Source of the DNA: Karalla daura
Lineage: Eukaryota > Chordata > Actinopteri > Chaetodontiformes > Leiognathidae
Direction: 5' to 3'
Assembly: GCA_029224185.1 (NCBI GenBank)
Contig: CM055188.1
Location: 33,483,177-33,547,176 of the forward strand
DNA: 64,000 nt
The translations under genes were made by a program, and so were the position numbers. The notes beneath the pieces were generated by a model that made no database searches, was not told the DNA's origin, and worked only from the letters and a program-made list of their open reading frames with translations. Position 1 is the stretch's first letter, and every line of letters starts with the position of its first letter. Of the stretch, positions 24,500-32,889 are shown one piece after another.

Positions 24500-27400
24500 T
24501 GAGACGGTCTCCCAAAACCTCCGAGTAGCCAGGTTTGAAAGGTGTGTCCTTGGTTTGGTTTTGAATACGTTATGCATAAGTAATACAAAAACACACACAC
24601 GCACACATGGGACGAGTGACGGGTCTGAGGAGGAGGGTTGCTCAGGTTCATCTGTGCGTGTGGTTCTGTGTGCAGTATTTCTACGATGCCCGGACCCGAG
24701 ACTACCTGTACTGGGACGCCTCATCCGAGACCTACGTCCCCGTATCCGGGTCAGGGACGGCCGAGGGCCTGGCCGCCCCTTCCCACCCGGCGGCCGGGGC
24801 CCCCCTGGAGGCAGAGGGGCGGCCCGGGCCGGAGGCAGAGGGGCCTGGGCCGGAGGCGGAGCGGCCCGGGCCGGAGGTGGAGGGGCCCGGGCCGGAGGCG
24901 GAGGGGCCCGGAGCGAAGCCAGGGACGTCGGGGACGGGGCGGGCCGGAACAGAGGAGGACGAGGCGGCAAAGAAGGACCGGGCGGACAGGCCCAAGAGCC
25001 TCGCCGCCGTCAAGGTAAAAAAAAAGTGAAAAGGGAAAAAAAAAAAGTAAAAAAGTTCAGAGTGAAAATGCGTCTCAACAGTGATTGCAGGATGTGTGCA
25101 AAACTGTGCAAAGTAAACCATCGATTATCAGTGTGAGTGATTTCTTTTGAAAGATATTTTGTTTTATAAAGAACCAGATAGGGTTAGGGTTAGGGGTTAG
25201 GGTCAGGGTTAGGGGTTAGGGTCAGGGTTATGATCTAGGGTTAGGGGTTGTTTCCATCACCCCGGCGAAAGCCGAACGGGTAAAAAAAAAAGGCTCTCAT
25301 CCCGGAATGTGTCCACCCTTTCGCAGATCATGAGGGACATGGAGCGCTGGGCCCGGATCCAGAACCGCCAAAAGGAGGGCACCCGCCCGGCGTCCCCGGC
25401 GCCCAGGCCCGGGCCGGACGAGGACAGGCGCCGGTCCAAGTCTGCGGACGCCGGCTTCGCTGTCTTCGAGAGGAAGGTCAGAGAGCGTCGTCTTCATCTT
25501 CGTCTGCCAACTTTTATATCCTGGAGAGTCCCTTTGTTTCTTTGATCTCTGGGTCGAACGAACCGGGGGGGGGGCATTTGGTTATGATGAGACGGACACT
25601 TGGGGACCGAGAAAGGTTTTACTACAAGTTTCCCCCGAGAGAGCAGGACACTTTTGATAGATATGAGGTGACGAATAGAGGAGAGCCCCCCCCCCCCAAG
25701 GTTCTCCCCCTTTGACCCGTTTGACTTTGCGGCTTGTTTGTCTGAACCCGCAGACCTCCGGAGCCGACGAGCTCTTCAAGAAGCCCCTCGCCCCCCCCAA
25801 GAAAGACGAGAAGTCCAAGGTGAGGCCCAGTTTCCGTCCCCACATTTGAACGTCTTGTGTGAAGGTGTTTTCCATCGCCTGACTTTTTGCCCCCCCCCCC
25901 AGCGTCCGATGGGCTCCCTGGGCCTGCTGGCCTCTGACTACGCTGCCACAGGCAGCGACGAGGAGGAGGACAAGGAGGAGGAGGAGGAGGACAAGGAGGA
26001 GGAGGAGGAGGTGGCGAAGAAGAAGAAGGAGGACAAGCTGACGGACTGGGGCAAGATGGCTTGCCTGCTCTGCCGGAGGCAGTTCCCCGACCGGGACGCC
26101 CTGGCGAGGCACCAGCGGCTGTCCAACCTGCACAAGGTTAGGAGTTAGGGGTTAGGGTTAGGAGTTAGGGGTTAGGGTTAGGAGTTAGGGGTTAGGGTTA
26201 GGAGTTAGGGGTTAGGGTTAGGAGTTAGGGGTTAGGGTTAGGAGTTAGGGGTTAGGGTTAGGATTTAAGGTTTAGGGTTAGGAGTTAGGGGTTAGGGTTA
26301 GGATTTGAGGTTTAGGGTTAGGGTTAGGGGTTAGGGTTAGGAGTTAAGGTTTAGGGTTAGGGTTAGGGGTTAGGGTTAGGAGTTAAGGTTTAGGGTTAGG
26401 AGTTAGGGGTTAGGGTTAGGAGTTAGGGGTTAGGGTTAGGAGTTAGGGGTTAGGGTTAGGATTTAAGGTTTAGGGTTAGGAGTTAGGGGTTAGGGTTAGG
26501 ATTTAAGGTTTAGGGTTAGGGTTAGGGGTTAGGGTTAGGAGTTAAGGTTTAGGGTTAGGGTTAGGGGTTAGGGTTAGGAGTTAAGGTTTAGGGTTAGGAG
26601 TTAGGGGTTAGGGTTAGGAGTTAGGGGTTAGGGTTAGGATTTAAGGTTTAGGGTTAGGGTTCGGAGTTAGGGGTTAGGGTTAGGAGTTAAGGGTTAGGGT
26701 TAGGGGTTAGGAGTTAAGGTTTAGGGTTAGGGGTTAGGGTTAGGGTTAGGAGTTAAGGTTTAGGGTTAGGGGTTAGGGTTAGGGTTAGGGGTTAGGGGTT
26801 AGGAGTTAAGGTTTAGGGTTAGGGTTAGGATTTAAGGTTTAGGGTTAGGGTTAGGAGTTAAGGTTTAGGGTTAGGGTTAGGAGTTAGGGGTTAGGGTTAG
26901 AGGTTAGGGGTTAGGAGTTAGGGGTTAGGGGTTAGGTGTTAGGGGTTAGGTGTTAGGGTTAGGGTTAGAGGTTCTGGTTAGGAGTTAGGGGTTAGGAGTT
27001 AGGGGTTAGGGTTAGGAGTTAAGGGTTAGGGTTAGGGGTTAGGGTTAGGATTTAAGGTTTAGGGTTAGGAGTTAAGGGTTAGGGGTTAGGGTTAGGAGTT
27101 AAGGTTTAGGGGTTAGGGTTAGGATTTAAGGTTTAGGGTTAGGAGTTAAGGGTTAGGGGTTAGGGTTAGGAGTTAAGGTTTAGGGTTAGGGGTTAGGGTT
27201 AGGAGTTAGGGGTTAGGGTTAGGAGTTAGGGGTTAGGGTTAGGAGTTAAGGTTTAGGGTTAGGGTTAGGGTTAGGAGTTAGGGTTTAGGGTTAGGGTTAG
27301 AGGTTAGGGTTAGGAGTTAGGGGTTAGGAGTTAGGAGTTAGGGGTTAGGTGTTAGGGGTTAGGGGTTAGAGGTTAGGGTTAGGAGTTAGGGGTTAGGAGT

Positions 27401-29104
27401 TAGGGGTTAGGGTTAGGAGTTAAGGTTTAGGGTTAGGGTTAGGGTTAGGAGTTAGGGGTTAGGTGTTAGGGTTTGGGTTAGAGGTTAGGGTTAGGAGTTA
27501 GGGGTTAGGAGTTAAGGTTTAGGGTTAGGAGTTTGGTGTTAGGTGTTAGGGTTAGGGGTTTGGTGTTAGGTGTTAGGGTTAGGGGTTTGGTGTTAGGTGT
27601 TAGGGTTAGGGGTTAGGGTTAGGTGTTAGGGTTAGGTGTTAGGGTTAGGGTTAGGGTTAGGGGTTAGGGTTAGGTGTTAGGGTTAGGGGTTAGGGTTAGG
27701 TGTTAGGGTTAGGTGTTAGGGTTAGGGTTAGGGTTAGGGTTAGGTGTTAGGGTTAGGGTTAGGGGTTAGGGTTAGGGTTAGGTGTTAGGGTTAGGGGTTA
27801 GGGTTAGGTGTTAGGGTTAGGTGTTAGGGTTAGGGTTAGGGTTAGGGGTTAGGGTTAGGTGTTAGGGTTAGGGTTAGGGGTTAGGGTTAGGTGTTAGGGT
27901 TAGGGTTAAATCAACTAAAATCACGAAATGGACTACAGAGTTAGAACAACTGAAGCTCGAACTTGTAAAAGACAGAGTGTCCAGCTGCTTCTCTGGGTTC
28001 TAGTTTCAGCTTAAGAAGCTTAAAGAATCACTAAACAAGTGTCTCGTCCGCACAGCAAAACATGGAGATCCACCTTAAGATCAAGAGGTCCAAGAAGGAG
28101 CTGGAGGCCCTGGAGAACCAGGAGAAAGAAGTGAGTGGAGGAGAACGTGGAGTACGTAGAGGTGAAGATGTGTGGCTGATGTTTATGTGTCTTTGTCTTC
28201 TTCTTCTTCCTTCGACAGATGAACGCCAGGGAGACATCAGAGCAGAAGAAGAAGAAGAACTCCTGGGGAGGAAGCTCCACGTGAGTCAGACTCATGCCAG
28301 TGTCATGCGTTTTCTCACGAACCGCGTCTGAACTTTTCATTCTCCACGTTCAGGGAGGCGAACAGGGTCTACGAGCGACCGGGTTTGGGAGCCGAGCCAC
28401 CCCCGGTAGGTCCGACTCAGCCCCCAACTGGACCAGGAACTCAAGACAGATTAGAACTAATCTAATCTAATCAGGTTATGACTCAGACAGATTAGAACCA
28501 AAACAGGTTGCGACTCAGATTAGAACTAATCTAATGTAATCTAATCTAATCAGGTTATGACTCAGATTGGAACTAATCTAATTTTATCAGGTTATGACGC
28601 AAGACAGATTAGAACTAATCTAATCAGGTTATGACTCAGACAGATTAGAACCGAAACAGGTTGCGACTCAGACAGAATAGAACTAATCTAATCTAATCAG
28701 GTTATGACTCAGACAGATTAGAACTAATCTAATCTAATCAGGTTATGTCTCAGACAGATAAGAACTAAACTAATCTAATCTAATCAGGTTATGTCTCAGA
28801 CAGATAAGAACTAATCTAATCTAATCAGGTCATGACTCAGACAGATTAGAACCGAAACAGGTTATGACTCAGATTAGAACCGAAACAGGTTAGGGTTAGG
28901 GTTAGCGGTTTGAGTGAGCGGCTCCTCAGCTGTCTGGGGCAGTTTTCCTAGCTAGAGATTGATCCCAAGCTTTTCCCCCTCTCTCTCCTCTTCCTCCTCC
29001 AGCAGAGGAAGAGGAGGAAGGAGGAGCCCGTCGTCTGGGACCACGCCACCTACAAGCAAGCCGTGCGCAGGGCCATGTTCGCCCGGTTCAAGGAGCTGGA
29101 GTGA
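8404..29104 (+). CDS. rbm6: RBM6, RNA-binding motif protein 6 (complete gene, 20 coding exons)
   Basis: Nuclear RNA-binding protein of the RBM5/RBM6/RBM10 family that regulates alternative splicing. Coding exons: 8404-8462, 8655-9633, 10032-10127, 18363-18432, 19508-19581, 21908-22178, 22522-22679, 22896-22996, 23095-23186, 23287-23336, 23424-23475, 23969-24117, 24676-25014, 25327-25476, 25754-25819, 25903-26136, 28056-28130, 28219-28280, 28354-28405, 29003-29104. Phases join throughout, giving 1076 codons plus stop (human RBM6 has 1123). The order is: MW start and FRGRD-type repeats, RRM1 (about 359-426), RRM2 (517-602), OCRE aromatic repeats (about 690-745), C2H2 finger (about 955-980), and an AVRRAMFARFKELE C-terminus, which is diagnostic. 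The RanBP2-type zinc finger (W-x-C-x2-C) expected between the RRMs and the first half of the G-patch were not found. Some intron donors are weak (GTGGCC at 19582, GTTCGT at 22680). The paralogue rbm5 follows downstream in the same orientation, as in human. Confidence 0.93.
8655..9633 (+). CDS. rbm6: rbm6 coding exon 2 (N-terminal Arg/Gly/Pro-rich region)
   Basis: Large 979-nt exon after TTCTAG, ending in CAG before GTACAC. It encodes a disordered region with degenerate decapeptide-type units (DFRGRDG, GPFRGRDRPP, VDYRSGEG) and ends with DQDYGDVDYRTGGG, a pattern also present in RBM6 and RBM10. Human RBM6 has many more regular DFRGRD units. The open frame continues past the donor into GA repeat, which is not coding. 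Confidence 0.88.
9663..9955. repeat. GA-rich array in rbm6 intron 2
   Basis: Irregular (GA)n with AGGTAGACAGAG interruptions. Confidence 0.9.
10032..10127 (+). CDS. rbm6: rbm6 coding exon 3 (start of RRM1)
   Basis: 32 codons, phase 0 at both ends. It contains DRDYRDA, then RVSSNAVSTIGIPKTAATEQ, the RNP2 strand and first helix of RRM1 in the position of human RLIRLSGVPEDATKEE. The donor is GTGAGA. Confidence 0.85.
10128..18300. repeat. About 8.2-kb GA-rich satellite filling rbm6 intron 3
   Basis: Degenerate units of the type GTAGAGTCGTAGAGAGAGAC fill the whole intron. Three islands, each with TTTTGCAAAC, an AT-rich or GT run and GTTCGTCTCGGCTTCTCGTC, interrupt it (about 12089-12210, 12921-13090, 15513-15680). 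The second and third islands and their flanks match at an offset of about 2592 bp, so a block of about 2.6 kb has been duplicated in tandem. Very long minus-strand open frames rich in Leu, Ser, Tyr and Thr are a by-product of the repeat. Confidence 0.95.
18363..18432 (+). CDS. rbm6: rbm6 coding exon 4 (RRM1 middle)
   Basis: 70 nt after a T-tract and GCAG, ending in phase 1 before GTAGGA. It encodes SPGAFALVDGDPTRGTRTG. The sequence is divergent, but the length equals that of the corresponding rbm5 exon (63042-63111, also 70 nt) with the same phases, which supports it. Confidence 0.75.
18590..18780. repeat. GT/GA/poly-G low-complexity tract with TTTTTTGCAAAC island
   Basis: Located in rbm6 intron 4. 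It includes a fourth copy of the TTTGCAAAC plus (AT)n island (about 18690-18735) otherwise seen in intron 3. Confidence 0.8.
19508..19581 (+). CDS. rbm6: rbm6 coding exon 5 (RRM1 RNP1 and helix 2)
   Basis: 74 nt after a C-tract and CAG. It encodes HSLDTAYAEFLGLGDAVRF then VESNK, aligning with GYVCVEFSLLEDAIGCMEANQ of human RBM6. Phase and length (74 nt) match the RBM5-family exon. The donor GTGGCC is weak. Confidence 0.8.
19845..19874. repeat. Poly-G run
   Basis: Homopolymer of about 30 G in rbm6 intron 5, a likely site of assembly error. Confidence 0.9.
20229..20876 (+). repeat. Telomere-like array (rbm6 intron 5, first block)
   Basis: Higher-order units of GGTCTAGGGTTAGGGGTTA with variants. 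TTAGGG and TTAGGGG alternate, and the G-rich strand is the coding strand. Confidence 0.95.
20877..21180. other. Unique GC-rich island between telomere-like blocks
   Basis: About 300 bp of non-repetitive DNA inside rbm6 intron 5, bounded on both sides by GGTTAGGG repeats and by GCACCAGG-type motifs. I tested it for the missing RBM6 zinc-finger exon and found no W-x-C-x2-C pattern. Its origin is unknown. Confidence 0.5.
21181..21345 (+). repeat. Telomere-like array (rbm6 intron 5, second block)
   Basis: TTAGGG and GATATGGTTTAGGG variants. Confidence 0.9.
21908..22178 (+). CDS. rbm6: rbm6 coding exon 6 (inter-RRM linker)
   Basis: 271 nt after CAG, ending in phase 1 before GTACGT. It encodes an acidic/Pro-rich then Gln-rich linker (QLQLQLPQPQPQPEPEP), ending in GPDAIFKDSK, which leads into RRM2 like the DGESK of the human protein. 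The start is set by the only in-frame acceptor upstream. No zinc-finger cysteines are present. Confidence 0.75.
22190..22475 (+). repeat. Telomere-like array (rbm6 intron 6)
   Basis: Starts almost at the donor: GGGTTAGGGGTTAGGG with TTATGGTCTAGGG variants. Confidence 0.95.
22522..22679 (+). CDS. rbm6: rbm6 coding exon 7 (RRM2, first half)
   Basis: Encodes TMIIKNVRPTATVETILRAL and ends KCFCFVDMDSHE, aligning with SKTIMLKR and YGFIDLDSHAEA of human RBM6. It contains the RNP2 and RNP1 strands. The donor GTTCGT is unusual but keeps phase 0. Confidence 0.9.
22896..22996 (+). CDS. rbm6: rbm6 coding exon 8 (RRM2, second half)
   Basis: Encodes QVVRLVELLSRP then LHIDGVRVYAEVARPLRGP, corresponding to RVVKILQNLDPPFSIDGKMV of the human protein. 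Confidence 0.9.
23095..23186 (+). CDS. rbm6: rbm6 coding exon 9
   Basis: 92 nt, Pro-rich (RDADGPGVPVPGPVPEPLPP). Phases 2 to 1 fit both neighbours; the donor is GTGAGT. Confidence 0.75.
23287..23336 (+). CDS. rbm6: rbm6 coding exon 10
   Basis: 50-nt exon encoding DMAPASAQPQDPGAAP, with phases 1 to 0. Supported by splice sites and phase only. Confidence 0.65.
23424..23475 (+). CDS. rbm6: rbm6 coding exon 11
   Basis: 52-nt exon encoding GVGYSRTPFAADGALTY, with phases 0 to 1. The acceptor has a strong C-tract; the donor is GTACGG. Confidence 0.7.
23577..23860. repeat. GAGACCTAGA array in rbm6 intron 11
   Basis: Tandem GAGAGACCTAGAGAGAGA units filling most of the intron. Confidence 0.95.
23969..24117 (+). 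CDS. rbm6: rbm6 coding exon 12 (OCRE domain, first part)
   Basis: Encodes ISHYLYDATSGFYYDPETTL then YYDPGSR, the tyrosine-rich OCRE repeats that in RBM5 bind spliceosomal SmN/B/B' tails. The donor is GTGAGA. Confidence 0.92.
24262..24315 (+). repeat. Short telomere-like tract (rbm6 intron 12)
   Basis: GGGTTAGGAGTTAGGG-type repeats following CACCA, as also seen at 22713. Confidence 0.85.
24441..24494. repeat. (AT)n microsatellite
   Basis: TA dinucleotide run in rbm6 intron 12. Confidence 0.9.
24676..25014 (+). CDS. rbm6: rbm6 coding exon 13 (OCRE end and Glu/Pro/Gly repeats)
   Basis: Starts YFYDARTRDYLYWDASSETY, completing OCRE. It then encodes a run of short GPEAEGP-type repeats and a Lys/Asp-rich tail. 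The internal repeat is a coding minisatellite, GC-rich like the surrounding DNA. Confidence 0.88.
25180..25245 (+). repeat. Short telomere-like tract (rbm6 intron 13)
   Basis: GGGTTAGGGGTTAGGGTCAGG repeats (short units). Confidence 0.85.
25327..25476 (+). CDS. rbm6: rbm6 coding exon 14
   Basis: Encodes IMRDMERWARIQNRQKEG and ADAGFAVFERK, matching the conserved DMERWAKSLNKQKE and ADAGFALFEKK blocks of RBM5/RBM10. Confidence 0.92.
25754..25819 (+). CDS. rbm6: rbm6 coding exon 15
   Basis: 22 codons, TSGADELFKKPLAPPKKDEK, equivalent to APAEDVFKKPLPPTVKKEE of human RBM6. Confidence 0.9.
25903..26136 (+). CDS. rbm6: rbm6 coding exon 16 (acidic run and C2H2 zinc finger)
   Basis: Encodes GSLGLLASDYAATGSDEEE, an acidic/Lys run, then KLTDWGKMACLLCRRQFPDR and HQRLSNLHK. 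Cys-x2-Cys and the two His form the C2H2 finger. The donor GTTAGG is itself the first unit of a telomere-like array. Confidence 0.95.
26137..27907 (+). repeat. 1.77-kb telomere-like array (rbm6 intron 16)
   Basis: Starts exactly at the exon boundary. Units alternate GGTTAGGAGTTAGGG, GGTTTAGGG, GTTAAGG and TGTTAGGG with higher-order patterning. The whole array is G-rich on the transcribed RNA's sense strand. Confidence 0.97.
28056..28130 (+). CDS. rbm6: rbm6 coding exon 17
   Basis: Encodes QNMEIHLKIKRSKKELEAL then ENQEKE, matching QNLEIHRKIKQSEQELAYLE of human RBM6. Consensus donor GTGAGT. Confidence 0.93.
28219..28280 (+). CDS. rbm6: rbm6 coding exon 18
   Basis: Encodes MNARETSEQKKKKNSWGGSS and ends in phase 2 before GTGAGT. 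It is much shorter than the corresponding human stretch and lacks the ATGWRKGTGLG half of the G-patch. Confidence 0.82.
28354..28405 (+). CDS. rbm6: rbm6 coding exon 19 (G-patch remnant)
   Basis: Encodes EANRVYERPGLGAEPPP, resembling the second half of the RBM5 G-patch (EAQVRLKGAGLGAKG). Acceptor TTCAG, donor GTAGGT. Confidence 0.82.
28436..28890. repeat. Minisatellite in rbm6 intron 19
   Basis: About ten degenerate units of roughly 40-55 bp built from GGTTATGACTCAGACAGA and TTAGAACTAATCTAATC. Confidence 0.9.
29003..29104 (+). CDS. rbm6: rbm6 terminal coding exon
   Basis: Encodes QRKRRKEEPVVWDHATY then KQAVRRAMFARFKELE and TGA. The human protein ends DAVRRVMFARYKELD. The acceptor is a CAGCAG (NAGNAG) pair at 29000-29005, so the first Gln may be optional. 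Confidence 0.95.
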   Translation, partial: QRKRRKEEPVVWDHATYKQAVRRAMFARFKELE

Positions 29105-29490
29105 CCCCCGTTTCTTTTTCGTGTGAACTCGCGTTCGTGAAAGTTCCTGAACTTTTTCCGCTTTTTTTTCTTTCTTTGTTTTCTTTCCTTTTTCGCTTTC
29201 AACATTTTGTTTGCATCCAAAAGAGCCCAGACGTTTTGCAGCGTGCAACTTTACAACTTTACAGCGTACAACGTACGACCTCCAAGGCGCAAAACGCCAT
29301 TTGGATGCCGTATGGAAGATGTTTCAGTTTCATTTTTTACATTTCCTCCCGTGTCGTATGTGTGTGTCCTGTGGTAGTTTTTCCCCTTTTTTTTTGAAAC
29401 CGATTGAAATGATCGTCACGTGTGTTGGGATTTCTGTTTTTGTTTAATACTTTCAATTAAGACAAGATCCAATTAAAGCTTTGACCTCAA
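29105..29490 (+). terminator. rbm6 3'UTR with ATTAAA polyadenylation signal
   Basis: T-rich 3'UTR. ATTAAA lies at 29472-29477 and is followed by a GT/T-rich stretch (about 29494-29530). Confidence 0.65.
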
Positions 29491-29520
29491 ACTTGCGTGT
29501 TTTTCTTGGGTTTAAACTCT

Positions 29521-30725
29521 TATTTTTAGGTACACCTGTCCAACTGCTCGTTAACACTTAATTTCTAATCAGCCAATCACATGGCGGCAACTCAGTGCAT
29601 TTAGGCATGTAGACATGGTCAAGACAATCTGCTGCAGTTCAAACCGAGCATCAGTGTGGGGAAGAAAGGTGATTGAGTGACTTTGAACCTGGCATGGTTG
29701 TTGGTGCCAGAAGGGCTGGTCTGAGTATTTCAGAAACTGCTGATCTACTGGGATTTTCACGCACAACCATCTCTAGGGTTTACAGAGAATGGTCCGAACA
29801 AGAACAAATATCCAGTGAGCGGAAATGCCTTGAGGCATTCTGAATGGTTCCTCTGCCAGTCTGGCCATTCAGAGGAGAATGGCCAGACTGGTTCCAGCTG
29901 ATAGAAAGGCAACAGTGACTCAAATAACCACCCGTTACCACCAAGGAGGCAGGAGAGCATCTCTGAACACACAGTACGTCGAACTCTGAGGCAGATGGGC
30001 TACAGCAGCAGAAGACCACGCCAGGTGCCACTCCTTTCAGCTAAGAACAGGAAACTGAGGCTTCAATTTGCACAAGCTCATTGAAATTGGACAATAGAAG
30101 ATTGGAAAAACGTTGCCTGGTCTGATGAGTCTCCATTTCTGCTGCGACATTCGGATGGTAGGGTCAGAATTTGGCGTCAACAACATGAAAGCATGGATCC
30201 ATCCTGCCTTGTATCAATGGTTCAGGCTGGTGGTGGTGGTGTAATGGTGTGGGGAGTATTTTCTCTTTGGGCTCCTTGGTACCAATTGAGCATCGTTGCA
30301 GCGCCACAGCCTACCTGAGTATTGTTGCTGACCATGTCCATCCCTTTATGACCACAATGTACCCAACTTCTGATGGCTACTTTCAGCAGGATAATGCCCC
30401 ATGTCATAAAGCTGGAATCATCTCAGACTGGTTTCTTGAACATGACAATGAGGTCACTGTACTCAGATGGCCTCCACAGTCACCAGATCTCAATCCAATA
30501 GAGCATCTTTGGGATGTGGTGGAACGGGAGATTCGCATCATGGATGTGCAGCCGACAAATCTGCGCCAACTGTGTGATGTCATCATGTCAATATGGAGGA
30601 AACTCTCTGAGGAATGCTTCCAGCACCTTGTTGAATCTATGCCACCAAGAATTGAGGCAGTTCTGAAGGCAAAAGAGGCTCCAATCTGTTACTAGCATGG
30701 TGTACCTAATAAAGTGGCCGGTGAG

Positions 30726-30730
<5 letters not shown>
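29521..30730 (+). mobile_element. Tc1/mariner-like transposon, decayed
   Basis: Matches the common fish Tc1-type element whose ends read ..TTAGGTACACC. The right end holds GGTGTACCTAATAAAGTGG and CCGGTGAGTG (about 30700-30726). At the left only AGGTACACC (29528-29536) is kept, so the outer part of that inverted repeat is missing. The transposase is broken by several frame changes. The intact C-terminal part is 30249-30695. Confidence 0.88.
30249..30695 (+). pseudogene. Tc1-type transposase, C-terminal fragment
   Basis: 148-codon open remnant of a DDE transposase. QQDNAPCHKA carries the second catalytic Asp, and PPQSPDLNPIEHLWDVVERE carries the catalytic Glu 34 residues later, as in the Tc1 DD34E group. 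The N-terminal helix-turn-helix part lies upstream in other frames (about 29650-30240), so no active enzyme is encoded. Confidence 0.9.
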
Positions 30731-30756
<26 letters not shown>

Positions 30757-30780
30757 ATCTATATATATAATATATGGAAT
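30722..30780. repeat. (TATATG)n/(TA)n microsatellite
   Basis: Directly abuts the transposon end, consistent with insertion at a TA site. Confidence 0.85.
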
Positions 30781-30939
30781 AATTGGATTGGCTGTGATCT
30801 GTGCAAAACGCGCACACACACACACACACACACACGGGACAACGAGAGAGAGAAGAACATTGTGACGCTGATAGGTAGGTTGTTGTCTGTCCAAACACGA
30901 GAAGGACCCTTCCAAGATGGCCACCCCCTCTACGGGAGA

Positions 30940-31150
30940 CTCTGGACCATGGACACAGAGACACTCTGGACCATGGACTCACAGAGACTCTGGACCATGG
31001 ACACAGAGACACTCTGGACCATGGACGCAGAGAGAGTCTGGTCCATGGACAGACACTGGACCATGGACAGAGACACTCTGGACCATGGATACAGAGACAC
31101 TCTGGACCATGGACACAGAGATTGGAACATGGACACAGACACTCTGGGCG
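30940..31150. repeat. Minisatellite of CTGGACCATGGACACAGAGA
   Basis: About ten units of roughly 20-24 bp with CATGGAC as the fixed core. Confidence 0.9.
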
Positions 31151-31159
31151 ACGGGCTAG

Positions 31160-31381
31160 GGTTAGGGTTGGGGGGGGGGGCGCCATCTTGTAATAGTCAC
31201 GTTAGCATCGTGCTAGCATCTTGGGGCGGTCATCTTGGAATGGTCCTACTCCCTCCCATAGACCTATATATACATGTAGAGGGGGCGGCCACCTGGGAAG
31301 AGACCTACTCGCTCCCAGTCATATATACATCTATGTAGAGGGGGCGGCAATCTTGGAAAAGGCCTACTCATTCCAATAGAC

Positions 31382-31456
<75 letters not shown>

Positions 31457-31580
31457 CGTGTGTAGAGGGGACAGCCATCTTGGAGGAGGCCTACTCGCTC
31501 CCAAACATGTATATGTAGAGGGGGCGCCCATCTTGGAAGGGGCCTACTCACTCCCATAGACATAAAGTACTCGTATTAAC
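31160..31580. repeat. Tandem repeat with GGCGGCCATCTTGGAA motif and (AT)n
   Basis: Five units of about 60-70 bp, each with a CATCTTGGAA-type (YY1-like, reverse) core, a CCTACTCxCTCCCA stretch and a TATATACATxTATGTAGAGG stretch. A 69-bp (AT)n run (31385-31453) sits inside one unit. The same motif pair occurs in the 4.8-7.4 kb element. Confidence 0.85.
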
Positions 31581-31769
31581 TAGTACTTGTGTGTATTTGT
31601 ACTCAGTGGTGTGTGTATATGTGTACTTGTACACAGCAGACGGCCAGGCCGAAGGTTGGATCTCCTTTTATTTTCTCCAATCTGGTACAAAACGTGAGGA
31701 ACAGGAGGAGGAGGAGGAAGAGAACAGGTGGAAAAGGAGGAGGAGGAGAGGAAGGGGCACAGCTTGCAC

Positions 31770-32032
31770 ACACACACACATTCACTCTCTCTCACACACA
31801 CATATTCACTTTCTCTCACACAGACACTCTCACTCTCTCACACACACACAGTAACTTTCTCTATGTCTCTCTCTCACACACACACACACTCTATATGTCT
31901 CTCTCTCACTCACACACACACTCTCCTCTCTCACAGTCTCTCTCTCACATACTCTCACACACACATATTCACTTTCTCTCTCTAGGTCTCTCACTCTCAC
32001 ACACACACTCTCTCTCACACTTTCTCTCACAG

Positions 32033-32064
<32 letters not shown>

Positions 32065-32160
32065 TCTCTCTCTCACACACTCTCTCCCTCCCTCTCTATG
32101 TCTCTCTCCCCCTCCCTCCCTCTCTCCCCCTCTCTCTCTCTCTCACACACACATCCCCCC
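31770..32160. repeat. CT/CA microsatellite block
   Basis: TCTCTC and CACACA alternate. Confidence 0.9.
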
Positions 32161-32197
32161 ACCCCCCAAAAAGAAAAACAAAACAAACAAACAAACT

Positions 32198-32228
<31 letters not shown>
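32198..32228. repeat. Poly-G run
   Basis: 31-base G homopolymer. Confidence 0.95.
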
Positions 32229-32229
<1 letters not shown>

Positions 32230-32439
32230 GAAAAAACAGCCACCCACTCCCGGACGAGCTTCGTCGGAGGACTCCTCCTCCTCCTTTTATTCCCGTCTTT
32301 TCTTTTTCTCTCTCTTTTCATTTGTTTTCTCTCAAACAAAACAAAAACAAACCAGCCCCCCCTCCCACACACACACACACACACACACAATACACATCAA
32401 TGCGCACGCACGCACACACATCCCATAGAAAACACATCA

Positions 32440-32459
32440 GATCGCAGTAGTAGTAGTAC

Positions 32460-32491
<32 letters not shown>

Positions 32492-32851
32492 CAAATACTT
32501 TGTCACAATACTCCCCCCCCCCCCCCCCTTTTTGGTAGTAGAGGGGAAGTACCGGATACTCGATCACATGACACTCTGTACAAAGTAGGAGGAGTAGTAG
32601 AAGTGGTAGTAGTAGTAGAGAGGGAGAGAGTACTTCGAAAAGTACTAGAGGAGTGGAGGAGGAGAGGGGGGAAGGTGGAGGAAGAGGAGGAAGAAGGTTA
32701 GAGAGATGGTCAAAGAGTAAGGAGGTGAGGAAGAGGATGAGGAAGAGGAGGAAGGAGGTTAGAGAGAGAGAGAGAAATGGTTAAAAAGTAAGGAGGTGAG
32801 GAAGAGGAGGAGGGGGGGTAGTCTTAAACTTCCAGTCTCTCTCTCTCTCTT

Positions 32852-32889
<38 letters not shown>

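Noticed and set aside
20229..27907. A true chromosome end or telomere
   Set aside because: The TTAGGG-type units are degenerate and interrupted by rbm6 exons, and unique sequence continues for tens of kb on both sides.
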